A stretch of 64,000 nt of DNA from Anthopleura xanthogrammica (Eukaryota; Cnidaria; Anthozoa; Actiniaria; Actiniidae), in NCBI GenBank assembly GCA_964019055.1, contig OZ025207.1, forward strand, positions 3,441,001 to 3,505,000. Direction: 5' to 3'. The number at the start of each line of letters is the position of its first letter. The stretch's first letter is position 1. A program made the translations under genes and the position numbers. Of this stretch, positions 11,601-30,924 are shown one piece after another. The notes beneath the pieces were generated by a model, which searched no databases, had not been told where the DNA came from, and saw only the letters and a list, made by a program, of their open reading frames with translations.

Positions 11601-11768
11601 GAAAATGAGGGCATTTTCATCCAAGTGCCCCTTTAAAATATTAAATGATTCAAGACTTACAAATTCTGCTATTTTCAATATCCCAGGAATGCTCTTTATA
11701 TATAATGTGTTTAAACTTGGTTCATCGACAGGTATTGCACCATGTTGTTGTTGGTTGTTGTCATCCAT
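8678..11768 (-). CDS. MARVEL-domain four-pass protein (plasmolipin/CMTM-like)
   Basis: Exons on the minus strand, in coding order, are 11661-11768, 10731-10916, 9770-9934 and 8678-8785. All introns are phase 0 with GTAAGT, GTATGT and GTAGGT donors and TAG or CAG acceptors. The 188-residue product has four hydrophobic helices (about 28-47, 66-86, 100-120 and 154-173) and short polar ends, the size and layout of plasmolipin/MAL/CMTM proteins. These organise lipid-raft membranes and vesicle traffic. Exon 1 ends GILKIAEF and exon 2 starts with helix 1 ILLLIAFASL, closely parallel to ILKIVQI/VTLLIAFSC in the neighbouring plus-strand gene. The tail is short and ends in a Pro/Ala-rich stretch (RSSRAAPPPGAEPF). 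An in-frame Met 24 nt upstream (11792) could add eight residues. I preferred MDDNN because it gives a polar cytosolic N-terminus. The subfamily is not resolved. Confidence 0.82.
8999..9260 (+). mobile_element. tRNA-derived SINE
   Basis: A Pol III A box-like TAGTTGGTAGG (9030-9040) and B box AGTTCAAGCCT (9072-9082) sit about 40 bp apart in a tRNA-like head. A non-tRNA body of about 170 bp follows. The head cannot fold as a full tRNA and has no CCA or mature 3' end. It lies in intron 3 of the minus-strand MARVEL gene. Confidence 0.7.
9285..9651. mobile_element. MITE with TTTACAGC ends
   Basis: TTTACAGCTAATTTACGTC at the left is exactly inverted at the right (GACGTAAATTAGCTGTAAA), and the match continues into CACGTGA. 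The 367-bp element has no open frame. A related but truncated copy is at about 28595-28746 in TBC1D20, sharing the ATGATCAAAACTC core, TGGTCACACATGACGTAA and TTAGCTGTAA. Confidence 0.75.
10560..10700. repeat. Dispersed GTTGC-rich foldback remnant
   Basis: The segment contains GTTGCGCAACATTGTTGC, then GTGAATGTTG, ACCCTGTG and CTTCTACTTCTGCAACGAAGTTGC. The same order of motifs occurs at 16195-16320, so both are copies of one repeat related to the foldbacks at 1861-2218. Confidence 0.55.
10978..11248. repeat. 86-bp tandem repeat, about three copies
   Basis: AAAATATCCATACCTCCCCCATGG and its G-rich partner TTCCAAGGGG recur with a period of 86 bp in intron 1 of the minus-strand MARVEL gene. The third copy is diverged. 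Confidence 0.75.
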
Positions 11769-11834
11769 AACTGTGATAGAAATGAACCGCACCTATTTAA
11801 ACAAGAAACACATAATGAAATGAAGAAACATAAA

Positions 11835-11960
11835 GAGGGAAGGTGGCGTAGCAGTGAGAGCGCTCGCCTCTCACCAAGGTGACCAGAGTTCGAGTTCCAG
11901 CAGGCTCGGTGTTGCATGTGAGTGATCAAGATGTCAAGATGGTAATAAAATATAAATAAA
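11835..11960 (+). mobile_element. tRNA-derived SINE, head portion
   Basis: GGTGGCGTAGCAGTGAGAGCGCTCGCCT matches a tRNA-like A-box half, and GAGTTCGAGTTCC (11886-11898) is a B box. The following GGCTCGGTGTTGCATGTGAGT is the same as the start of the SINE body at 18970-18990, so this copy is the 3'-shortened member of that family. It ends in an A/T-rich AAATAAATAAAATAA tail. Confidence 0.75.
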
Positions 11961-12240
11961 TAAAATAATTTGAATCGTTGTAAGACCTACTTTTCACCCT
12001 GATGATGCAGTAGAAGTGCGAAAGCTCAGTATAATATTAAAAAATAGTGGAAGAAACAAATGTAAACAATATGAATAAAACGTGGTTCTCCGTTTTCTTT
12101 TCAGTATAATATTACACTTGTCTGAGTCATGTGTCTATTAAGCGGGCTATTTTTAGAATAGCCACACAGCTGGCCTATTAGATAACTCTTATTTGGAATA
12201 ACATTTTGACCAATCAGAGGGGCATTAAAACCTAGTTATT

Positions 12241-12365
12241 ATTGCACCTCAGAATGCAGCTCAATTTGGAGGTGAAAAAATAAGTTTCCAATTCTCAGGA
12301 GATTGAAATTCTTTTGTTTTGTCCTCCAAATTGAGCTGCTTTGACATCATGTACAAGGGGTCTAT
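12241..12365 (+). mobile_element. CRE-MITE copy 1 (degraded)
   Basis: It shares GAATGCAGCTCAATTTGGAGG, AGATTGAAATTCTTTTGTTTTG and TCCTCCAAATTGAGCTGCTTTGA with the copies at 33723, 59290 and 62822. The left end has lost the AGACCCCTTG terminus. The CRE core is mutated to TGACATCA. Confidence 0.75.
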
Positions 12366-12594
12366 GATTAGTTATTTAATTTAAATTTAATAAAGAAAGC
12401 CACCAAATAGGTAGCTTATTAGCTTAGATCATGACAATTTCTTACTAAAATGTCAGAGTTTCAGACTTGCGAAACTGAAAATCTACTCTGAATATTACTT
12501 TGAATGTAACTTGTTTTGAGAGCTGTAGCCAGCAAGCTTACAAAAACATGAAGCATCAGCCAAGTGTTTCTCTTCCTTTTTGAATGTCACAGAA

Positions 12595-12740
12595 TTAGAT
12601 CAGCCCAGAGGCAGTTTCAGGGTTTGATCTGTGAATTAGCCATACCCTGACTTAGATCAGCCCAAAGGATTTTTCAGGGTTTGATCTATGAGTTAGCCAT
12701 GCCCTGACTTAGATCAACCCAGATGTTGTTTTAGGGTATT
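12595..12740. repeat. 57-bp minisatellite, first locus
   Basis: About 2.5 copies of a unit containing TTAGATCAGCCCAGAGG, TTTCAGGGTTTGATCTGTGA and GTTAGCCATGCCCTGAC. The same unit forms the array at 27908-28075. Confidence 0.8.
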
Positions 12741-14603
12741 GGTAAAATTTGAAGTATTCTTTAAAGTTTTCTTTTCTTACAAACTAAAGACTGTTTGATG
12801 TACGGAAGCCCAAGCAATAAAGAAACATGCCACGTCTGGAGTTCTCTGAGTCACAGAAGTTAATAAAAAGAGCTCTAACGCATATATATGAGTCAATTAA
12901 CTATCTTAGTTTATATTTATTCAATAACATTTCGTAAAGAAATTCTTTGATTGTAGAAAGCATTTAATAAAGAATAAGAAATGGCCTCATATAACATGAA
13001 TGCAATAAAACAATACACCAGAGAGCTATAGTAGTTAATTGTCTTATTTCCTGTTTATGTGTAAATTTAGAAGCAAATTCCTTATATGTATATTGATTGA
13101 GTCAAGAAAGGTTTGATGATGATGAAGCTAGACATGTAATTTTACAAAGTTATAGGATTCATCACTTGAAAACTAAAAGTATGTCTTAGTAAAGGCTAAA
13201 ATAAGATGATTGAACCAAAACAAAACAGAATCTCTAATTTCATGGTTCCTCTTAAGATACCATATTGAAGGATCAAATCTACAATAATACAATAATATTA
13301 CTTACACTGGTTTTTCAAAACTACTTATTTCTGTATGACCGTCACATAAACAAATGAACAGTACAAAGTACATAGATCAGTAAAGAATTCATAGAGCATA
13401 TCTTTAACTGGCTGGCATTACATCATTGTTTATGTCTCATGATCATGAAGGCAATGTCAAAATGTTCTCATCCCTAATTTTAGACTTCTAAAGTAACATA
13501 TTTCTTATGAATTGAAAATAATGCTATGAAAGATAGGATTCACATCAAAAATAATATAGATTGAAAACATAATAAGTCTTAATATACATTTTCTCTAGAC
13601 CATAACTTTAATTTCAGCAGCCATTTGTTATGCTGCAATAATTGCTTCCAAGAAAAAATATATAAAAAATTATTAACTGTGTTTATAAAATGGTGTTTTC
13701 CTAAATATAGTTGTAGGATGGAATAGAGGAATTATGGAATAGATATAGTATTTTTTGAAATTAAAAATTATAATATTGTTGTAAGCGTTACTTATTGGTA
13801 AAGTAGTAATATCAGAAATAAGTAGGAGAAATTTGTCCTTCTCTTTCAAGCAAATTTTGAAAATTAGGTCAAAATAATAAGTCAGTAACTAAGAATGATA
13901 ATTAATCAAAAGATTTCACGATCGAATAGGGAATCAAAAAGAAAAATTCTGGAGAAAAGATGCTAAAAACTAAGCTTACGTATTTTTTGTACAGCTTTTG
14001 TGTATTTTATGTAACTTTGTAGCCTACAAAGATTTTACAAGTAAGACTATTAGTGCTGTAAATGCAGATCAGAATTGAAGTATAGAAAGGTTATTAACAA
14101 TTTGAACTAAAAGCAAGGCAGGATTCATCAAATGCAGCTGAAAAGAGCTCATTTTATAGAGGGTTTGGAGTTCACTACGTTTCCTTTGCTTTATAGCAGC
14201 TGTTTTTGTTGAAGATTACGCTCAATTTTTCTCCATAAAGCATAGAAAACACACCAGAAAATAACTAAGATTTCATAAGGATTAAGTCTAGACATTCAAC
14301 TATGGATACGCACCTTTTGCTTTCCAAATATTAGCAAGGAAAGGGATTTTTTCTGCTTGGAAAAACCCCGCTTCCTCAACAAATAATCAGTCAATGACCC
14401 TTCTAAATATGATTTCAAATGCAAATTACTTTTGCCGCTTGTAAGAAAAACAAAGCCTTCTGATTGGTCAATCTGTCACCATAAACCAATCAAAATCATT
14501 CTTTTATGTCTAAAAATATCGGATGATCCGATGGATGATCAGACCAATCAGGATTGCTATTCTATTTTGGTAAAGAACCTCGTTTTGGGTTTTGTTTTAC
14601 AAA

Positions 14604-14613
14604 AAAATGGCGG
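14604..14613 (+). promoter_or_regulatory. YY1-like element upstream of HAUS4
   Basis: AAAATGGCGG, about 85 bp before the HAUS4 start codon, matches the YY1 core found in many TATA-less housekeeping promoters. No TATA box is evident. The ATG inside it is out of the HAUS4 frame. Confidence 0.4.
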
Positions 14614-14697
14614 TAGAATTTGCTGTCAAGGTTTTTGTTGGAACTCCTCAAAAATTCGACTAAAAGTGAATGAAAAAGCCCTTAAAAAGTATTCGAA

Positions 14698-22887
<8,190 letters not shown>

Positions 22888-22889
<2 letters not shown>

Positions 22890-22893
22890 TAAA
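22888..22893 (+). terminator. AATAAA overlapping the HAUS4 stop codon
   Basis: The end of the frame reads AAA TAA TAA AGG, which creates AATAAA spanning the stop codon. If used, it gives a 3' UTR of only about 20 nt. Other hexamer-like sites downstream are weaker (AATAAT). Confidence 0.35.
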
Positions 22894-23231
22894 GGTGATC
22901 ATAGAATAACAATTTATATTACTGGTGCTAAATAATAATCATATCTATAGGATGGAGAGTTAAGGGTTAGAAAACATTTCATATGGTTTTTTGTCTTTGT
23001 GCAAGTGACGTTTCCATGTGATGTCATACAGCTAAATGCAAGGCACAAATTTAATGCTCGCAAACTCGCAAAATGCGAGTGAAATTTTGTGTCTAGCGGG
23101 TAAGAAAAAATTTAACTAGCTAAGTTTTGCGACTATGACCATAGTCCAGAAATCGAAGGACTGAAAGGTTAAGAAGGTTTTGCTAGTGGGTTTCAAAGTT
23201 AATTTCATGCCCTGAAATGAAAGGTGAAATC

Positions 23232-24898
23232 ATAACTAAACCAAAAATCATGTTATAACTAAACCAAAAATCATGTTATAACTTAACCAAAAATCATGTT
23301 ATAACTTAACCAAAAATCATGTTATAACTTAACCAAAAATCATGTTATAACTTAACCAAAAATCATGTTATAACTTAACCAAAAATCATGTTATAACTTA
23401 ACCAAAAATCATGTTATAACTTAACCAAAAATCATGTTATAACTTAACCAAAAATCATGTTATAACTTAACCAAAAATCATGTTATAACTTAACCAAAAA
23501 TCATGTTATAACTTAACCAAAAATCATGTTATAACTTAACCAAAAATCATGTTATAACTTAACCAAAAATCATGTTATAACTTAACCAAAAATCATGTTA
23601 TAACTTAACCAAAAATCATGTTATAACTTAACCAAAAATCATGTTATAACTTAACCAAAAATCATGTTATAACTTAACCAAAAATCATGTTATAACTTAA
23701 CCAAAAATCATGTTATAACTTAACCAAAAATCATGTTATAACTTAACCAAAAATCATGTTATAACTTAACCAAAAATCATGTTATAACTTAACCAAAAAT
23801 CATGTTATAACTTAACCAAAAATCATGTTATAACTTAACCAAAAATCATGTTATAACTTAACCAAAAATCATGTTATAACTTAACCAAAAATCATGTTAT
23901 AACTTAACCAAAAATCATGTTATAACTTAACCAAAAATCATGTTATAACTTAACCAAAAATCATGTTATAACTTAACCAAAAATCATGTTATAACTTAAC
24001 CAAAAATCATGTTATAACTTAACCAAAAATCATGTTATAACTTAACCAAAAATCATGTTATAACTTAACCAAAAATCATGTTATAACTTAACCAAAAATC
24101 ATGTTATAACTTAACCAAAAATCATGTTATAACTTAACCAAAAATCATGTTATAACTTAACCAAAAATCATGTTATAACTTAACCAAAAATCATGTTATA
24201 ACTTAACCAAAAATCATGTTATAACTTAACCAAAAATCATGTTATAACTTAACCAAAAATCATGTTATAACTTAACCAAAAATCATGTTATAACTTAACC
24301 AAAAATCATGTTATAACTTAACCAAAAATCATGTTATAACTTAACCAAAAATCATGTTATAACTTAACCAAAAATCATGTTATAACTTAACCAAAAATCA
24401 TGTTATAACTTAACCAAAAATCATGTTATAACTTAACCAAAAATCATGTTATAACTTAACCAAAAATCATGTTATAACTTAACCAAAAATCATGTTATAA
24501 CTTAACCAAAAATCATGTTATAACTTAACCAAAAATCATGTTATAACTTAACCAAAAATCATGTTATAACTTAACCAAAAATCATGTTATAACTTAACCA
24601 AAAATCATGTTATAACTTAACCAAAAATCATGTTATAACTTAACCAAAAATCATGTTATAACTTAACCAAAAATCATGTTATAACTTAACCAAAAATCAT
24701 GTTATAACTTAACCAAAAATCATGTTATAACTTAACCAAAAATCATGTTATAACTTAACCAAAAATCATGTTATAACTTAACCAAAAATCATGTTATAAC
24801 TTAACCAAAAATCATGTTATAACTTAACCAAAAATCATGTTATAACTTAACCAAAAATCATGTTATAACTTAACCAAAAATCATGTTATAACTTAACC
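23232..24898. repeat. 23-bp satellite, about 72.5 copies
   Basis: The unit ATAACTTAACCAAAAATCATGTT is repeated head to tail for 1667 bp. The first two copies have ATAACTAAACC; all later copies I read are identical. Diverged remnants (AAAATCATAACTTATTATTGTTAACC) occur just right of the array near 24983-25010. It contains the palindrome GTTATAAC in every unit. It lies between the 3' ends of HAUS4 and TBC1D20. Confidence 0.97.
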
Positions 24899-25944
24899 CG
24901 GCAAAATGACATACAGTATCTAAGATAAATGACATCCCAACCTAAACAAAAAGGACTTGTATCATAGCTAAAAAAAAATAAAATCATAACTTATTATTGT
25001 TAACCAAAAATGACTTTATTATAATCATTAAAGTGAGCCCATAATTTAATCTTACATTTAAAACACTAAAAATAGGACGCAATGCTTGCAAAGCTATTTT
25101 AGAAAAATATATTTGTGTGCTCCGATTACAGATGTTCCATAGGTGATGCTTGCATGAGAAAAAAATATATAAATATTCTGATCAAATATAACTACATAAT
25201 TATACCTAATTCAGTGTCGTTTATTTGACTTTATTTTGAGCAATCTGCCAAGGCATTAAGACAATTATATAGTTTTACTCTGTTCTGTATAATAAACTTT
25301 CAATATGTGCTAACACAAGTCTTGTAAGATTTTCTTTTCATGAAATGAAGTTTTATCTGTTGCCATAGCAACATGTCATAGTTCTTAAGCACGTCACTAA
25401 AATATTTTTGAGGTCCAGCCGTTCGCGTGTTGTTGGGTTGAATGAGTGTATGCTGCACTTGTTCCAATAATTCTAGTTCTCAAATCCATGTCACCAATAT
25501 TTTGCTTTGTCCATATTCCAACTTCACATTCCAAGGTACATGCTGTACAGGTATATTCCTATAACAATTAAGTTTGAGTACAAACACTGCCTTCTTGAAC
25601 TTCTTCATACAACAGCTTGCATTCTTTGGTTCAAGGTATTATTTTGTAATTCCAAATATTCTAGCCTTTCTTCTTTACATTCACAACATACTCCCCTTTG
25701 TTCAGAATCCATTTACAGCTGCATGAAATCTCAAACTTGTAAACAAGCATACAATTTTTAATAACAGACTCAGATTGTATTCTCTGTATTGAGTCAATCT
25801 TTGTTGTAAAATGTTTTTTTTCAAATGTCAATGTTAACTTTAAATAATATAACAATCAGTTGAACAGCACTTTGCAGGATGACATATCGAGGGTAAATGT
25901 ACTGTGTTGCAGTTGCATCATTACGGCACTCCATTTCACATCCA
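24899..25944. other. 3' flank of TBC1D20
   Basis: AT-rich sequence without an exon. Minus-strand AATAAA hexamers occur at about 25220-25235 and could end the TBC1D20 transcript, giving a 3' UTR of about 700 nt. Confidence 0.35.
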
Positions 25945-28900
25945 TCAAATCCATCTCTTTGCTGAACTTAAAACATAGAGTGCAACAGTCCCTAATGAAG
26001 CCGTTAATGTCCATACCGCAAGCTTGACGTAAGGATTTGTTGATTCTGTATTGGCTGCGGCAGGGTTTTGGTAAAGTTGTAACTGTCTTGATCTTTTGAT
26101 ACGTCGCTCACGTAGAACAGAGTCGGGTCTTTGATCTCCAAGGTTGCTGATGAATTGGGTGTGTTTTGCTATAGCAGTGCTAGAAAATAGAAAAAAATGA
26201 TAGTTATACTCTGTGATTAATGCAAAATAATGATACTGTCAATTTCTTGTATTGAATGTATTTATTTATTTAACTTCGGCTTTTAAAAATGAAATCAGTA
26301 ATCAGTTTAGTAGGTGCGTAACTGGGAGGGAGAAAATGAAATGAGAAATAGAATGTACATGATAGACAGACTTTTGGCCATGACCAACAAATATCACACT
26401 TTTTGTGAATTAACTTTTTATTTCAAATTAAGGAGACCCAAAATGCCCTTTGGTCTTGGGATGCAACATTCAGTATTCAATGTTTTTTGAAATAGCTGTA
26501 TTATTATATTACTTATTGTCTCTGTATAACATTACTCACCTTTCTCTAAGGTATTTTTCTGCCGCACCAGCTAACTTTTCAGGTGAATATTTATCAAATA
26601 GAAATTTTGCTGAAACTACAAGTTCTTCTACGCGATAGGGAAAGTTTTCAGGGATCTTGGATAGCATGTGATGGATAAAGCACATATCACATTCTCCTAG
26701 TAATACCTCCTCACGTCGGTCAATAACGAACTAAAAAAGAAAAAAATTGTTTTACCATTTTGTACCTACATCTTACACATATTCAATACACCAAATTCGC
26801 CATTCTGAAGAGGGGGTGTGTGTGTGGGGGGGGGGGGGGGGGGGAGAGGAGGGTGTGAATGTGAACAAAACTTTTTATCCTTTTTTTTAAATTCTGAATT
26901 CTGTCTTTTCTATGATATTCAAGTCTAAGATCATACTAAAACAATATTCACCTCAAGCTCAGTAAATATGGTGAATATTTACCTTGGCTATGTCTCAGTA
27001 AATATTCACCAATATTCACTAAGCCTTCCATGAATGTCTGTTCATTATTAATGCATACTTACAGCTGCGGCAAAGTAGACTGGCATGAGAGGGTGTGTCG
27101 CTAAGAAGAAATCATATAATCTAACTATTGTGTCGAAGTCTTTTAACACATGACCATACCATGTGATTAACCAGCTAAGAGCAAACATCTGCCCAACGTC
27201 CGATCTGTGAAATATAAGTACAGGTAATGATATTAGATTGACCTGTATAAGCATATGTACTGTACAATCACAAGTAGATTGTTAATAAAAAAATAAATAA
27301 ACAAAAAAACAAACAAAAAAAACCAAGTAGATTGTAGATTTCATTCAAATTTTAGAGAATTTAAAGAGAAATTTAGCAGAAATTTCACCAAAAAGATCTA
27401 CATTCACTATTCAATATGGATATAGATTTGTTAAGCGTGCGAACGACAATGTTATTGAGGTGAAAGTTTGATATGTTTAATCTTTTTTCTTTTTCGTTTT
27501 TAGATATTATAGATATTGTTATTAATAATCATTAGCTATTATTATTTGTTTGTAAAGAGCTTTTGGACATTTTTAGGAAAGAGCGCTATATAAATAAACA
27601 TTATTATTATTATTATTAAGTTGGTCTAACCTTATTAGGAACTCCTCAAGTTCAGGGTCGGCTTCGTTAATAATAGGGTGCATGAATGATAACATTTTAG
27701 TAGTGTTCTCCATGGTAACGGCCATGAAATCTCTGCAATAAAGTACACATAAAGTATTCTTAATATCAAAGAATGGAATTATATTTTTGGCCTGTGTAAT
27801 GTTTTTCTATTTCAGACTGTGTCACATATTCCCTTGATTATTATTTCTTTGTTTACTGGTAATGGTGGAGAACATACAATAGAATAATAGAAAAAGATTT
27901 AACTTATACTGACTTAGATCAGCACAGAGGTTGTTTCAGGGTTTGATCTGTGAGTTAGCCGTGCCCTGACTTAGATCAGCCCAGAGGTTGTATCAGGGTT
28001 CAATCAGTGAGTTAGCCGTGCCCTGAATTAGATCTGCCCAGAGGTTGCTTCAGGGTTTAATCAGTGAAAATTTTGAAGTTTTTTAAAGTGTCTGCCTGTC
28101 ATTGTAACCTACATAAGGGGATTCATTCAACTGTGGTGGTTTAAAGCAAATTATATTTCCTTACCTAAGATGATGTAGTGATATTTTTTCTAACAATGCA
28201 GTAGCTAAATCGTCGCCAACCACTAGTAATAATGTGACAGCAATGTCATGGTAACCCTGCAAACATACAGTATATATTTCATGGCACATTTCAGCAGAAA
28301 AATATGTGTTTTTACATGATATTAATGACATATATATTATCCAGTGAATGTACTTTAGCATCTTAAATATTTTGTAACGACATACCTGATAATAGTGTAA
28401 ATTAGTATGTTCACATAAGACTCTCATTATAATATTTGTTAGTTGTGCTTGTAGAACTTTACGTCGTGATGCTCGCATTTCTGAAACACAAGCAAATAGG
28501 GCTGAGTTTTTTTTGTAGTTTACATAGATTACAGACAATATTTCAGATCACATTGGAGCTGCCATAAAATTCTCATGTTTCAATTGTAGTTTCAGCTGCT
28601 TTGATTGAATTTCCAACTCTACATGTAGGTGCCAACCATGATCAAAACTCTTGCAAATTAATTTTTTTTGGCATATAGGAATTCTTGAAAGCTACATTTG
28701 AATTCCCAAGTTTAGTGGTCACACATGACGTAACTTAGCTGTAAGTTTCCTTCTTATTCACTTGTTGTAAACAAACATCAATGCAGTCCCAACTAGTAAC
28801 TGATAGTCATTTTCAGTTTCGTTGAGTGGATCAGTTTCATTAAGTGTAGTGAAAGTCGAAGAGCTGTAGGGGATATATATAACCTTACCATGTGGAAATC

Positions 28901-29946
28901 GGCGATGTGATCTATCAACATCAAGATTAACTTGATTCCAGTACTTGTTTGCTTTGAATTGATTTATTTCTTTAGTATCTGAAACAATTACCATATTATT
29001 ACCATATTATCAATTAATCAAGTCATAAATATGCAGAACTCCAATAATTATCCATACCTTTTCTAGTTAACAAGGGAACAAGTGTAGGGATGGGAAGGTC
29101 CATGGAGAGCAGGGAGGGCTTCAGAGCAGAGTTTTGTTTGAGGACTTAAATGTTGACTGGTGGTGGTGGGGGGTGGAGGGCTTCTTGTGATATTACAATA
29201 TTAAGAGGTCATAATTCTGCAACCCGCCAACCCAGGGCAACCATGGGGATGTGAGGCACATTAATCCCTTATAGGCAAGCTATAGATACATATATCCTAG
29301 CAATACAGCTAGTGTCCACTAATCAAGATCTATCAACCACCACAAACAATACAGGCTGTAGATATAATAACAGTAGATAGATATCACTGATAACACTATA
29401 ATAACTTCATACCTTTTTTGTTTTTGGTTGAAATAGATACATCAAATACATTTACATTCAATAGCTTAGGCCACACCCGTCTTCTTAAGTCGTTCGTAAT
29501 AAGTCCATCCTGAGATATGGCCAGGTTTCGAAGTGTCTGGACATCAACCGGGTCTTCCTCTAACGCCTCGTTGATCTTTCGTATTTTACTACGAAGCCTT
29601 GCTTCCGACACTGTTAGAAAATATAACAACAGCAAGTGTTGTTCTCCGATATATTATTTTTCAATTGATAAATAAACCATGTTTTCCTATTAAAATGCTG
29701 ACGATTTTTTAAGAAGTCAACGATGTTTTAAGCTTATATCGTGACGATTGAAATGAATTTGTGATCTTTGACATCGAGATAAAGAAACAGTTTAGCAACA
29801 GCGCAGTACTTACTGTAATACATCATTTGAGCCATGATTCCTTCTTCCTTCTGAAAATTCTTCTTGTTTTTTCCTGAAGGATTTCGTCTTTTATAGAGAT
29901 TCATATTCTGTTGAGGTCGTAAACTACCATTTCCATACAGCGCCAT
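25945..29946 (-). CDS. TBC1D20: TBC1 domain family member 20 (Rab1 GAP)
   Basis: Nine exons in coding order: 29814-29946, 29413-29610, 28889-28978, 28386-28480, 28165-28256, 27631-27732, 27063-27204, 26540-26730 and 25945-26179. All junctions are GT/AG with matching phases, giving 425 residues against about 400 in vertebrates. TBC motifs are in order: LRRRVWPKLLNVN (about 85-97), the arginine-finger motif LDVDRSHRRFP with R133, the glutamine-finger motif YYQGYHDI with Q172, then ALSWLITWYGHVL and VRLYDFFLATHPLMPVYFAA. A single C-terminal hydrophobic helix at about 400-418 (KLAVWTLTASLGTVALYVL) is the tail anchor typical of TBC1D20. The protein is an ER-bound GTPase activator for Rab1 acting on ER-to-Golgi traffic and autophagosome maturation. 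An alternative upstream Met at 29982 is possible but MALYGNG resembles known N-termini. Both catalytic fingers are intact. Confidence 0.93.
27530..27622 (+). mobile_element. LINE/SINE 3' tail in TBC1D20 intron 6
   Basis: TTGTAAAGAGCTTTTGGACAT followed by AAGAGCGCTATATAAATAAACATTATTATT is the conserved 3' stem-and-microsatellite ending shared by many L2/CR1-type LINEs and SINEs that use them. A minus-strand tail of the same type is at 61437-61500. Confidence 0.6.
27908..28075. repeat. 57-bp minisatellite, second locus
   Basis: Three units starting at 27911, 27968 and 28025 (period 57) contain GACTTAGATCAGC(C/A)CAGAGG, TTTCAGGGTTTGATC and GTGAGTTAGCCGTGCCCT. The unit is the same as at 12595-12740. 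It lies in intron 5 of TBC1D20. Confidence 0.85.
28595..28746. mobile_element. Truncated copy of the TTTACAGC MITE
   Basis: It shares with 9285-9651 the order ATTTCCAA, GGTGCCAACCATGATCAAAACTC, CTACATTTGAATTC and TGACGTAACTTAGCTGTAA. The left terminal repeat is missing or replaced. It lies in intron 3 of TBC1D20. Confidence 0.6.
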
Positions 29947-30402
29947 TCGTGTTATGATCCAAGCGACGTCAACAATCCTCAAATTACAATGTATTTTTAA
30001 ACCCGATTTTCGACTAACTCGTAGATATTTTTAGTCTAACTCTATAGTTTCTCATCTCTAGCATCTTACTTTCGAAAATACCATCAAAAATATATTTTTT
30101 AACCGCTTAAAATCTGTGAACTGAAGATATTTTGAAATGTGATGGGTGTTAACCGCTGTGCCATGAAACTGCAGGCTCGAATACGATGATTTGCATATTT
30201 TTTTCCTGTTTTTGTTTAGAAAAAAACTCTTTCCTCATATTTATTAATCCGAACATTTAATGTTGAGGTTTTGAAGTAATAGAATAATTTTAAAACAAAA
30301 ATAGGGCTACGAATAAATAGTTTTTTCTTGAGTCTCGTTTTGGTGTTCAGCCCATCAAATTACACAGGGAACCCAAAGCACCAAAAAAATTATTTTGGCT
30401 CA

Positions 30403-30448
30403 ACCCGGAAATGAAATACAGCTCTTCAATTGTGACGTATTTCCGGGT
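30403..30448. promoter_or_regulatory. Inverted pair of ETS-like sites with CRE-like core
   Basis: ACCCGGAAAT (30403-30412) and ATTTCCGGGT (30439-30448) form a perfect 10-bp inverted repeat. GTGACGTAT lies directly beside the right arm. CCGGAA is the ETS core. The pair lies about 460 bp upstream of the TBC1D20 start codon, so it may be its promoter; the function is an inference. Confidence 0.4.
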
Positions 30449-30924
30449 CCAACAGCTTACAGCAATTTTGACAACAAATTAAACAATTTTTGACTTTTTC
30501 ATCGCTTTGAACTCATCACCACCACTCTTCCTTCCTTCTGCCCCTATGGCTCATATTAAATTTAAAACTAAATTACAAAACTAGTAGCACTGAGATATCA
30601 GATCATATTTAAAGATCAAATATACACTTATTATTTATTAAAGCATTTTTTTTACTGCTGCGGACATTTTCTTGACAAAATAGAAAAAGATGAAATCTAT
30701 AAATCTTCTTAAAATTTCGAATAACAAATCCTCTCCATAAGATTTTACAAAAATCAATTATTAAAACTCCTGTAAATGCTTTTTGTATTGAAATATTTTT
30801 TACTTAATAAAGTCCAGGATTAGAAGGATTAGTTTTTGTAATCAGTCAATACAAAAAATTGAAAAAATGACGGGACTCAATCAACAGAACTGTTGATGTA
30901 AGAGATTTTTATAATCCGTAAATG

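Larger units (their letters stand above)
11961..14603. other. AT-rich intergenic region before HAUS4
   Basis: It holds a degraded CRE-type MITE at 12241-12365 and a 57-bp minisatellite at 12595-12740. Otherwise, from 12,750 to 14,400, it is plain AT-rich sequence in which I see no gene. Confidence 0.5.

Noticed and set aside
11839..11910. Possible tRNA gene
   Set aside because: A and B boxes are present, but the arms do not close into a cloverleaf and the sequence continues into a SINE body.
23232..24898. CRISPR-like appearance of regularly repeated 23-bp sequence
   Set aside because: There are no spacers; the unit repeats head to tail without unique sequence, and the window is a spliced animal genome.
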